Part shown: positions 38,204-45,831 of the stretch, in pieces | How positions within the stretch are numbered: the stretch's first letter is position 1 | How the letters are laid out: each line of letters opens with the position of its first letter | Source of the DNA: Puniceicoccus vermicola | GTDB lineage: Bacteria; Verrucomicrobiota; Verrucomicrobiia; Opitutales; Puniceicoccaceae | Assembly (NCBI RefSeq): GCF_014230055.1 | Contig: NZ_JACHVA010000126.1 | Location: forward strand, 1 to 64,000 | Length of the DNA: 64,000 bases | Reading direction: 5' to 3' | Program-made: the position numbers and the translations under genes | Notes under the pieces: model-generated | The model's input: only the letters and a program-made list of their open reading frames with translations | The model's database searches: none | What the model was told of the DNA's origin: nothing

Positions 38204-39068
38204 TCACCTTGGCCGCTGCGGGCTCTTCACAAGGTTTCTCTTTTGCGCAGTCGAAGGCGAGAGCGATCTCCTCGGCAAAAGCGGCTTTTTCGTTTCCGAC
38301 CGTGATCAATCCTTCGAAGATCGCGATGGGGCGACGGATCCGCTTCAGCTTCACTTCCATCGTGAAAAGGTCGCCAGGACGGCAAATCCGGTGGCAGCGA
38401 ACTCCGTCGCAGCTCTTGAAAAAGACCGTTTCCGAAAATACGGAGGGGGGAACCTGCTTGCCTTCAGATTTGAGAAGGAAGAGGACCGCGAGCTGTCCGA
38501 GGGCTTCGATCATGATCGAGGCGGGGACAACCGGGTTGTTTTTAAAGTGTCCTTCCAAGAAGAATTCACCTCCGTCGACGCGATATTCGCCCTTGGCGGT
38601 TTCTTCTCCGACGGTGGCGCGGTTGAGGAAGAGGAATGGAGGCTGCTGCGGGAGAACCGAGGCAATCTCTTCGAACCCTAGGGAAGCGGCGCGCTTCGGT
38701 GTCGGGGATCCAGTTGCCTTACTGTCCATGTAGGCTTGGATGTCTTCGAAGGTGCGAAGTTCCCGCAATTCGTTGTTGTCGAACGAAATATTGAGCGTCT
38801 CTTCAACGAGGATGACAATTTCCATCATCGTCAGGGAGTCGATACCCAGATCCTCAAAGAGGCGGATGTCGGTCTTCCCTGAGTGGAGAAGAGGTTTGGC
38901 CTCGGGTTCGAGGAAGCGTTCAATGATCCCCGACACGATGACGGGTATCAATTTCGGATTTGAGTTCTCCCGATACTCGACTGCTGCCTCGAAGGTGCCT
39001 TCCGGGCACCGTTTGAGGGATTCTTTCAATTTGAGAGTATCTTCTGGAGATAAGGTTACTGTAGCCAC
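38169..39068 (-). CDS. Fused acyl carrier protein and FabZ-type dehydratase
   Basis: 299 residues with two domains. An acyl carrier domain (about 40-118) has the phosphopantetheine site Ser78 in LFEDLGIDSLTMMEIV. A hot-dog dehydratase domain (about 133-275) has the FabZ catalytic pair His174 (LEGHFKNNPVVP) and Glu188 (MIEALGQ), spaced 14 residues apart as in FabZ. The usual PG in the FabZ PVMPG motif is PA here. It is a single-chain fusion, so the dehydratase may act on a substrate carried in cis. The downstream operon encodes two glycosyltransferases, suggesting a role in making or placing an acyl group on an envelope glycolipid. The pathway is inference. Confidence 0.85.
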   Translation of the reverse strand: MATVTLSPEDTLKLKESLKRCPEGTFEAAVEYRENSNPKLIPVIVSGIIERFLEPEAKPLLHSGKTDIRLFEDLGIDSLTMMEIVILVEETLNISFDNNELRELRTFEDIQAYMDSKATGSPTPKRAASLGFEEIASVLPQQPPFLFLNRATVGEETAKGEYRVDGGEFFLEGHFKNNPVVPASIMIEALGQLAVLFLLKSEGKQVPPSVFSETVFFKSCDGVRCHRICRPGDLFTMEVKLKRIRRPIAIFEGLITVGNEKAAFAEEIALAFDCAKEKPCEEPAAAKVNGSAHASVHSS

Positions 39069-39261
39069 TGTGGAAAAATTGATTCAAACGGCCTCCGAAT
39101 GCGAACGAAATTCAGAGTCCTTTGGATAAAAAAGGTTAAGCCGAAGATTTTGTTTGAATGTCGAGAATTATTGAAGCTCCTAATGGTTCCTGCAATAGAA
39201 ATATTTGCATGCGATTGGGGGGTAAGACTCCTATAGTCGTCATAACGTTCATGATTTTTTA

Positions 39262-40344
39262 ATGAAAAAAGAAGAAAAGCCCGAAAAACCCGTAATTCTC
39301 ACCTGTGCACAGCCTTCAGGAGTCCTGACTCTGGGCAATTATCTGGGGGCTCTTCGCAATTGGGCGACCCTTTTGGATGGTGCGGAATGTTTCTTTGGGA
39401 TCGTGGACATGCACTCGATCACAGCAAAAAACGTTCCAGCGGAATTGCGAAAGAATTCTATCTCCTGCTTGGCTCAATACATTGCCTGTGGAATGGACCC
39501 GGAGAAGAGTCACCTCTTTATTCAGTCCCATGTCATTGGTCATGCGGAACTTGCGTGGGTTTTGAGCTGTCAGACGCCGATTGGGGATCTGCAGCGAATG
39601 ACACAATTTAAGGAAAAGGCAGCTCGGCTCGGTTTTGCAGTCGCTGACACCGAGGAGGGGGATAGCCTCCGGTTTAGTCACGAAGGGGCCCGTGCCCAGG
39701 CCTCGGTGAATTCGGGGCTGCTTTTTTACCCGGTCTTGATGGCGGCGGATATTCTTCTCTACAACGCCGATCAGGTTCCGGTGGGGGAGGATCAGCGGCA
39801 GCACCTGGAGCTTTGCCGGGATTTGGCCCGTCGCTTCAACCACAATTACTCGGATACGTTTACTGTGCCCGATGCCCTGATTCCGAAAGAGGGGGCCCGC
39901 ATTCGCTCCCTGCAGGACCCGGAAAAGAAGATGTCAAAATCGGACGACGATCCGCTCGCGACGATCTATCTCCTCGATCCTCCGAAGCTGATTCGGAAAA
40001 AAATCATGTCGGCGGTCACGGATTCGGATACCGAGATTCGCTTTGGGGACGACAAGCCAGGTGTTTCGAATCTCCTCCAGATTCTCGCGACCACCGGGGG
40101 TGAGTCCATTGAAGATCTGGTCCAATCCTTTGAAGGGAAGGGCTACGCGGATTTGAAGAGCGCGACCGCCGATTCGGTAATCGCTCTTCTCGAGCCGGTG
40201 CAAAAACGCTATGAAGAGTTGATGGCGGATAAATCGTATCTCGAATCGGTTCTCAAAGAAGGGGCAGAAGCCGCTCAAAAGCGGGCCTATAAGACACTCG
40301 CCAAAGTTTATCGGAAGGTCGGCTTTTATCCCCGGGCGCGGTAG
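39262..40344 (+). CDS. trpS: Tryptophanyl-tRNA synthetase
   Basis: 360 residues. It charges tRNA-Trp. Motifs seen are the HIGH-equivalent TLGN (23-26, within PSGVLTLGNYLGAL), GEDQRQHLELCRDLARRFN and KMSKS (223-227). Between QFKEKAARLG and the SGLLFYPVLMAADILLY segment lie about 25 residues (FAVADTEEGDSLRFSHEGAR...) that most bacterial enzymes lack. It begins a plus-strand operon and is divergent from the ACP-dehydratase gene. Confidence 0.96.
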   Translation: MKKEEKPEKPVILTCAQPSGVLTLGNYLGALRNWATLLDGAECFFGIVDMHSITAKNVPAELRKNSISCLAQYIACGMDPEKSHLFIQSHVIGHAELAWVLSCQTPIGDLQRMTQFKEKAARLGFAVADTEEGDSLRFSHEGARAQASVNSGLLFYPVLMAADILLYNADQVPVGEDQRQHLELCRDLARRFNHNYSDTFTVPDALIPKEGARIRSLQDPEKKMSKSDDDPLATIYLLDPPKLIRKKIMSAVTDSDTEIRFGDDKPGVSNLLQILATTGGESIEDLVQSFEGKGYADLKSATADSVIALLEPVQKRYEELMADKSYLESVLKEGAEAAQKRAYKTLAKVYRKVGFYPRAR

Positions 40345-40347
40345 AGG

Positions 40348-40950
40348 ATGAGCGGACGATTTGAAAGCCGTTCTTTTCGTGCGGAGTCTTTGCCACCTTG
40401 GCGTTCTTGGGTCTCACGCCTTTCGGGCGTGGCCTGTTTTCTCTCGGCGGGTATGTCCGGGATCGCCATTTGGCGGGAACCCACGGCCCTGGGGGTCGTT
40501 GTCTTTGGGGTCTGCACGATTGCCGGAGCGATCCTGATCGCTCTTCCCGAGTATTTTCGTTATTACGCGGCTTTGAAGGAGACGCAGCCCCTGCCGGATC
40601 GGGTCGAGGAGGCGTTCGAAGAGACTTATGATAATCTACGGGAGATCCGGGACGCTTTGGAACGTCTGGGGGAGGTCGTCGCTGTCCAGGAAAAGGAATT
40701 GCAGGAGAAGCACGATTCTGCCCCGGGGTCAGCCGCGATTTCGGACGAGTGGAAGGAGGAAATTGAGGAGGCTGTGACTCGGTTGCGGTTGGATTGCGAT
40801 TCGATCGAGGATCGCCTGCGGCCCATTCTTCCCGACGACGAGAAGAGTCCCTCCAGAACCCTGCCGGCAGGAATGTTGGCTCGCGCTTTGTCAGGGGCGG
40901 GAAAAGGAAAAGGGTTTCCCATTTCGAGGAACTCCGAGGAGAAGGATTGA
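40348..40950 (+). CDS. Membrane protein with coiled-coil tail
   Basis: 200 residues. Two membrane helices (about 25-42 and 48-67; LSGVACFLSAGMSGIAIW and LGVVVFGVCTIAGAILIAL) are followed by a long charged helical region (about 75-130, RVEEAFEETYDNLREIRDAL). It starts three bases after trpS and is likely co-translated. Not recognised; the topology suggests a membrane-anchored scaffold. Confidence 0.7.
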   Translation: MSGRFESRSFRAESLPPWRSWVSRLSGVACFLSAGMSGIAIWREPTALGVVVFGVCTIAGAILIALPEYFRYYAALKETQPLPDRVEEAFEETYDNLREIRDALERLGEVVAVQEKELQEKHDSAPGSAAISDEWKEEIEEAVTRLRLDCDSIEDRLRPILPDDEKSPSRTLPAGMLARALSGAGKGKGFPISRNSEEKD

Positions 40951-40998
40951 GGCAAATGGACCGGATAGGCGTCGATTCACCAAATTCTCGGGACAACG

Positions 40999-41544
40999 AT
41001 GGGCAATGATTTTCAGGCGGCTCGGCTCGCATCGGGCCTGGACGTTCGGGCGATTGCCGCAGTGGCCCGCAATCGGGTGATCGGGAGAGACGGGCAACTG
41101 CCCTGGAACCTTCCTGAAGACCGGCAATACTTGGAGGATTGCGTCCGCGGTGGCATCGTCATCGAGGGGCGGCGGTGCTATGAATCGCGAGGGAAGGCTT
41201 TCCCGGGAGCTGAGCGCACGGTCGTGTTGAGCAGCCGGGAAGATTGGTCTCCGGAGGACGCATCTGTGTGTTCTTCTCTGGAGGATGCCTATCAGCTTCT
41301 CCAAGGAGAGACTCGACCGGTATGGATTCTGGGAGGCGAGCGTCTCTACCACGAAAGTCTAACCCATTGGCGGCGGTTGTTCCTGACTTTGATTCACGAA
41401 GATTTTGAGGGGGATACTCTTTTTCCTGACTGGAAACAGCGCTTTGTGAAACAGATTCGTCGCAATGACTCACATCAGGGCGATTTGCGCTATTCCTTCC
41501 TTGTCCTCGCTCCGGTTGAGGATGAGAAGGAATGCGCACCATGA
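40999..41544 (+). CDS. folA: Dihydrofolate reductase
   Basis: 181 residues. The enzyme reduces dihydrofolate with NADPH. Typical segments are IAAVARNRVIGRDGQLPWNL (the M20-loop region with the W of LPW), EDRQYLEDCVRGGIVIEGRR and the C-terminal WILGGERLYHESL nucleotide-binding motif. The usual active-site acidic residue is present as the Glu/Asp of LPEDRQ. It ends in an ATGA overlap with the following glycosyltransferase. No thyA or thyX is nearby. Confidence 0.92.
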   Translation: MGNDFQAARLASGLDVRAIAAVARNRVIGRDGQLPWNLPEDRQYLEDCVRGGIVIEGRRCYESRGKAFPGAERTVVLSSREDWSPEDASVCSSLEDAYQLLQGETRPVWILGGERLYHESLTHWRRLFLTLIHEDFEGDTLFPDWKQRFVKQIRRNDSHQGDLRYSFLVLAPVEDEKECAP

Positions 41545-42725
41545 AGATTGTCCTGATTACGGAGACGTTTCCTCCCGAAGTGAACGGCGTCGCGATGACC
41601 AATCAGCGACTGGTTCGGGGTCTTTTGGCCAAGGGCCACGAGGTCGTTCTGGTCAAGCCGGGTAAGAAAAAGGAAGCCGGGGAGCAGGAATCCGGGTGGT
41701 CGGTGGTGCCGATCTTCGGCGTGCCGATCCCCAACTATCAGGGTTTGCGATTTGGTCTGCCGCGTCCCGGTAAGTTGAAAGGTCTCCTGCGGAGGGTGCA
41801 GCCTAGTGTTGTTCATGTTGCGACGGAGGGCCCCCTCGGTGTGTCGGCGATGCGGGCGGCGCGCAAGTTGGGGATTCCGGTCACTTCCACCTTCCATACG
41901 AATTTTCAGGACTATTGTGCGGATTATGGGTTTCCCTTCCTGGAGAAATGGGCGATGCGCTACCTGCGCTGGTTTCACAATTCCTGTGTCCTGACCACGG
42001 TTCCAGACCCCGGATTGATAGAGCGCCTGAGGACGAATGGGGTGAAGCACTTGGAATTGTTGGGGCGCGGTGCCGATACGGCTCTTTTTGCTCCGTCGCG
42101 CCGGGATGAAGGCCTTCGGCGGGAGTGGGGGGCCTCACCGGAAGATCCCGTTGCCATCTATGTCGGTCGCGCTGCAGCCGAAAAGAACATCCCGCTGGCG
42201 TTGGAGGCGTGGCAACGGGCCCGGGTAAAGTGTCCGGCCCTGAAGATGGTCGTGGTCGGTGATGGGCCAGTTCGCCGGAAATTGGCGAAGCGTTGGCCGG
42301 ATGTTGTTTTTGCCGGGATGCGGTACGATGAAGATCTCGCCCGCCACTACGCGTCGGCGGATTTGTTCATTTTCGGAAGCACTTCTGAGACTTTTGGCAA
42401 TGTTGTGATTGAGGCTTTGTCCAGTGGATTGGTCGTGCTGACCTACGACTACGCGGCCGGCCATCAGTTCATTGATTCGGGAGAGAATGGCTATCTTGCC
42501 CCCCTGGATGATCGGGAAGCCTTTTGCGGGCAGACTGTGGAGCTGGTCGAGGGCCGGGATGACTGGTCGAAGATCCGGGAAGAGGCTCGATCGACCGCGG
42601 AGTCCTATCCCTGGCAGAATACTATCGACCGATTTGAAGGAATGCTCGTCCGTGCGGCCCAAGGAGGAATTCCGGAAGAAGATTCCTTGAGCGCAGCGTA
42701 TGCCACCCCTACGGTGGGGGAATGA
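41541..42725 (+). CDS. Glycosyltransferase family 4
   Basis: 394 residues from ATG 41541 (MKIVLITETFPPEVNGVAMT), overlapping the folA stop; an ATG nine bases earlier is also possible. The ETFPPEVNGVA opening is characteristic of GT4 enzymes that transfer mannose or sulfoquinovose to lipids; the donor-binding region is VGRAAAEKNIPLALEAWQRA and GSTSETFGNVVIEALSSGL. Its place between folA and the RmlD-like gene suggests a membrane or envelope glycolipid role. Substrate not determined. Confidence 0.9.
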   Translation: MKIVLITETFPPEVNGVAMTNQRLVRGLLAKGHEVVLVKPGKKKEAGEQESGWSVVPIFGVPIPNYQGLRFGLPRPGKLKGLLRRVQPSVVHVATEGPLGVSAMRAARKLGIPVTSTFHTNFQDYCADYGFPFLEKWAMRYLRWFHNSCVLTTVPDPGLIERLRTNGVKHLELLGRGADTALFAPSRRDEGLRREWGASPEDPVAIYVGRAAAEKNIPLALEAWQRARVKCPALKMVVVGDGPVRRKLAKRWPDVVFAGMRYDEDLARHYASADLFIFGSTSETFGNVVIEALSSGLVVLTYDYAAGHQFIDSGENGYLAPLDDREAFCGQTVELVEGRDDWSKIREEARSTAESYPWQNTIDRFEGMLVRAAQGGIPEEDSLSAAYATPTVGE

Positions 42726-43648
42726 AGGTATTTGTCTTCGGAGCGTCGGGCCTGGTGGGGTCGGCAATAGCCCGGGCCTGTGTAAGGCGCCGGATCGATA
42801 CGTTTACGTTTGTCGGAAGCCGTGGATCCGGAGTGTCGGGTGTGGTTTCGGAGAGATCGGTCGATATTACGGATCGGGAAACCATCGAGCGGCTCATCTT
42901 GGAGGAGTGGCCGGATGTTGTCATCAACGCGGCCGCTGTCAGTAGCCCCGGCGATGTTGATCAGAATCCGGCTCTGGCGGAGAAGATCAACGTGGCTTTC
43001 CCCCGTCAGTTGGCCATGTTGACGCGCCACCTCGGCGCCCAGTTTATTCACTTTTCGACCGATATGGTTTTCGATGGCGATGTCGGAGGATATCGCTCCA
43101 CTGCTACCCCGAATCCACTCAGCCTCTACGGCCAGCTGAAATTGATGGCGGAGCGTGAGATCTTAAAGTTTAACGACGAGCGCCCAGTCGTTCTCAGAAT
43201 CACTATCGTCAACGGCAATAGCGTGAGCGGACAGCGTAGTGTCCACGAAAAGTTGCTGGGGATGGTGGCTGCAGGCGAAAAGCCTCGGCTTTTTACCGAT
43301 GAAATTCGGCAGCCATGTTCCGCGAGCAATGTTGCCGAGGTCGCGGTCGAACTCGCGGAGCGTAACGATCTTCATGGGATCTTTCACTGGGCGGGAAGCG
43401 ATCCTGTGTCCCGTGCCGATCTGGGACGAGCGGTGATGAGGCGTTTTGGACTCTCGGAAGATCATATAGAGGCGGTCGAGGCCGCTTCTTTGGAAGGGAA
43501 TAGCAAACGTCCGGCGAATCTAACCCTGGAACTCGAGCCCTTGGCAGGGAAATTGAAGACCCAGCCCGCCTCCTTGGCGGCTCAAATGGAAGAACTTCAG
43601 CCTCCTGCTCACCTCTATCGCTGGATTCGCGAGAACGGGAAGCTCTGA
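42722..43648 (+). CDS. RmlD-like dTDP-4-dehydrorhamnose reductase family protein
   Basis: 308 residues, SDR fold. The cofactor loop is GASGLVG (about 8-14) and the catalytic YxxxK is YGQLK. The pattern DVVINAAAVSSPGDVDQNP, FIHFSTDMVFDGD and NPLSLYGQLKLMAE is that of RmlD reductases, which make dTDP-L-rhamnose, but related enzymes act on other nucleotide sugars or as MAT2B-type proteins. The rmlA, rmlB and rmlC genes are not here. ATGA overlap with the glycosyltransferase upstream. Confidence 0.85.
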   Translation: MKVFVFGASGLVGSAIARACVRRRIDTFTFVGSRGSGVSGVVSERSVDITDRETIERLILEEWPDVVINAAAVSSPGDVDQNPALAEKINVAFPRQLAMLTRHLGAQFIHFSTDMVFDGDVGGYRSTATPNPLSLYGQLKLMAEREILKFNDERPVVLRITIVNGNSVSGQRSVHEKLLGMVAAGEKPRLFTDEIRQPCSASNVAEVAVELAERNDLHGIFHWAGSDPVSRADLGRAVMRRFGLSEDHIEAVEAASLEGNSKRPANLTLELEPLAGKLKTQPASLAAQMEELQPPAHLYRWIRENGKL

Positions 43649-43872
43649 TATAGTTTTTTCAGATTGCGGATGGGTAAATATCCGCAATGGTCCGCCATCC
43701 CTCTCGAACGCTTCCACAGGTTTGGAAGGGCCGGGCTCATTGTGCAGCGGGCATCGGTGCTGAAGGTTGGATGGGTTCCTGATCGCTTGGTGACATCTCT
43801 GGATGGAGGGAGAGCTGCGGATTTCTCGATAAAGGACCATTCTGAAAAGAGCGCGGGGAAAAGCTTTCTGTT

Positions 43873-43897
43873 GGAGCGCGGAATTCATTCCGCCCCG
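43873..43897. repeat. Third copy of the 25-bp REP-like palindrome
   Basis: Identical over 25 bases to 24005-24029 and to the inverse of 24092-24116, but solitary. The core GCGGAAT-TC-ATTCCGC forms a 7-bp stem. Confidence 0.8.
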
Positions 43898-44387
43898 ATC
43901 GAGTGGCCGCGAAAGGAGTGTGCTTTCTCGAAATGGTTGGCAAGGCGGAGAGGGGCCGTGGGAGCTAGAATGAACTTTGTTCACCATAATGCGACATCCC
44001 GAAGAGGTCTCGTAGAAGAGATCTGTCTCGAGGGGTCCCAATCATAGTGGGACTCAAAATCCCAACCTATTCAGTGGGACACTTGAGTATCGCTGCAGGC
44101 GCGTGGAGTTCATGGGGCAGTCGTAGCCGATTCGTAGGATAATCACGGAAAGGAGGGTGGGGGCGCGGTGCTTCAGCCCGCGTTTCCGATAGGTGTTTCC
44201 GGTATGTTTTGTACCTATGCAGGCAGGCTCAATCGCTGCGCTTCCGGAAGCTTGAAGAAAGTGGGTTCGTCTCGTTCCAAAAAACTCCCGCCCTAAAAAT
44301 GTACACTCAAGGCACTCTTTTGAGGGCGACCGGAATTGACACCGAGGGGAGGCTCTCCGAGAATCCTTGGAATTTGGGTAAAAAAGA

Positions 44388-44417
44388 GGGGCGCGGTCTA
44401 CCCCAAAACCGCGCCCC
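44388..44417. terminator. Strong 10-bp hairpin, terminator-like
   Basis: GGGGCGCGGT and ACCGCGCCCC are perfectly complementary with a ten-base loop; a T-rich stretch (TTTAGCTTTCTGCTTTATT) follows on the plus strand and a run of A precedes it. No coding gene ends nearby on the plus strand, so it may end an untranslated transcript. Confidence 0.6.
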
Positions 44418-44590
44418 ATTTAGCTTTCTGCTTTATTGTTACCCCAATCTCCCTTTACGGGAGAAAGTTTTAAACTTGTTATGATGCAGAGAATGCTGAT
44501 CCCGGTTGTTGATGCAAGAGAAAAAATCCAAAAAAATCATTTTTTTTCGAAAACCGGGAAAAGACCCTTTGAATCAGGGCTTTCTGCTGG

Positions 44591-44619
44591 TTGACAGGGG
44601 GAGGCTTTTGGCCGATTTT
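44591..44619 (+). promoter_or_regulatory. Putative promoter of the McsA-like gene operon
   Basis: TTGACA (44591-44596), 17 bases, GATTTT (44614-44619), just before ATG 44627. The perfect -35 argues against starting translation upstream of 44627, though the transcript leader would be very short. Confidence 0.4.
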
Positions 44620-44626
44620 TTGTGCA

Positions 44627-45112
44627 ATGGAGCAGCAGCCGCACGATTCGAAGACCGATCCGAAGATTTTCCTCACGAAAATCATCGGAGGGAAGGTGTT
44701 TACTTCGGTAGTAGATAAGGCCGATGCGGAGGATTCTATCCTCAAGGCCCCGGGGTATTCCCTGATTGCGGATGGAGAGAACTTGGGCCGGGTGAAGAAT
44801 CGGATCACGATTGAGTGTCCGGCCTGTGGATGCTCGAAGGAGAAGTTTGAGGAGACGGGCCGTTTCGGATGCCCGGAGTGTTATAAGGCATTTGGCCCAT
44901 TTTTGTCTCCAGTCTTGCGGAAAATGCATAAAGGGCTGCGACACGTCGGGAAGATACCACGGCGTCGGCTGAGTCCTCCGGTCATTGAGGAGCGGGTTCG
45001 CCTGCTGACTCTCGACCTCGAACAGGCCGTAAAGATTGAAAATTACGAGGGTGCCGCGGAATTGCGGGACGAAATCCGATCCTTGCAGTCACTCTTGAAC
45101 TCGGATTCGTGA
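44627..45112 (+). CDS. McsA-like zinc and UVR-domain protein
   Basis: 161 residues from ATG 44627. A treble-clef-type zinc module has Cys64/Cys67 (CPACG) and Cys82/Cys85 (CPECY), followed by FGPFLSPVLRKMHKGLRHVG, which is the McsA signature, and a C-terminal UVR helical pair (about 127-160, DLEQAVKIENYEGAAELRDE). In Firmicutes McsA activates the arginine kinase McsB; here the adjacent gene encodes a membrane protein and no McsB, ClpC or CtsR gene is nearby. Overlaps the next gene by four bases. Confidence 0.88.
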   Translation: MEQQPHDSKTDPKIFLTKIIGGKVFTSVVDKADAEDSILKAPGYSLIADGENLGRVKNRITIECPACGCSKEKFEETGRFGCPECYKAFGPFLSPVLRKMHKGLRHVGKIPRRRLSPPVIEERVRLLTLDLEQAVKIENYEGAAELRDEIRSLQSLLNSDS

Positions 45113-45831
45113 ATCGAGGTATTCGCACCGCGATCCTTTTGGCGATCGCCTTCGTTTTAGCTTTCGCAGCCCTGATTCTGTGGATGCCGGAGTCGTTTAT
45201 GCACGATGCAATCCGGATCGGGAAAGATCTTTGGAGTCAACTGGGCGATCACCCAGTTCTCTTATACTCTCTCATTGTGGTCCTCCCGGCATTTCCTATC
45301 CCGCAGACTCCGTTTCTGATATTGGCCGGGATGGTGTTCTCGGAGGCGCTGGGGGAAGGCTTCGGTGCCGCGGTCGCCGCCAGCGCGGTGGCCCTCAATA
45401 TTCTCTGGTCCTATTTCCTCACCGTGGGGCCCCTTCATTCCCTCGCTGAGAAGATTCTCGCCCGTTTTGAATACAGTGTGCCGAAAATTCCGCCCGAGGA
45501 TCATTTGAAATTTTCCTTTCTGGTCCGGGTGACCCCGGTTTTCCCTCTCTGCGTGCAGAACTACCTTTTGGGGCTATTAAAGGTGCCCCTCGCCAAATAC
45601 TTATTGGCGAGCTGGACGACTCAGGTTCCGTTGGCTTTTGCCGTCGCTCTCACTGCCGGAGCGATTCTGGAAGGAAATCTGGCGGTGGTCCTGGTCGCGG
45701 TCGCGGTTCTCCTTTTCCTCGTGATTGGTCTCAAGTGGGTGCGCCGTCGGTTGCGGAAAGACCCGGAACTGGAAGGGCTCGACGAAGAAATGGGAGTCGA
45801 AGATCACTCGAGCCAGCCCCTGGAATCATGA
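45109..45831 (+). CDS. VTT-domain (DedA/TVP38-like) membrane protein
   Basis: 240 residues from GTG 45109, overlapping the preceding stop. The family is thought to scramble or flip membrane lipids. Hydrophobic segments are at about 8-25, 50-70, 80-105, 155-200 and 200-222; the VTT signature regions are VVLPAFPIPQTPFLILAGMV and LVRVTPVFPLCVQNYLLGLL. A basic then acidic tail follows. ATGA overlap with xseA. Confidence 0.85.
   Translation: MNRGIRTAILLAIAFVLAFAALILWMPESFMHDAIRIGKDLWSQLGDHPVLLYSLIVVLPAFPIPQTPFLILAGMVFSEALGEGFGAAVAASAVALNILWSYFLTVGPLHSLAEKILARFEYSVPKIPPEDHLKFSFLVRVTPVFPLCVQNYLLGLLKVPLAKYLLASWTTQVPLAFAVALTAGAILEGNLAVVLVAVAVLLFLVIGLKWVRRRLRKDPELEGLDEEMGVEDHSSQPLES

Larger units (their letters stand above)
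43649..44626. other. 0.98-kb non-coding region with REP copy and hairpin
   Basis: No gene is supported. It contains the third 25-bp REP-like palindrome (43873-43897), a GCTTCAGC hairpin near 44164-44182 and a strong hairpin at 44388-44417. A frame at 43664-44047 reads through the palindrome and lacks family resemblance. Confidence 0.55.

Noticed and set aside
43664-44047. 127-residue frame after the RmlD-like gene
   Set aside because: It reads through a 25-bp REP palindrome and lacks any domain or ribosome-binding site.
30123-44182. Similar GCTTCAGC hairpins at about 30123 and 44164
   Set aside because: The match is short and diverged; only two copies were seen, so I did not call a separate repeat family.
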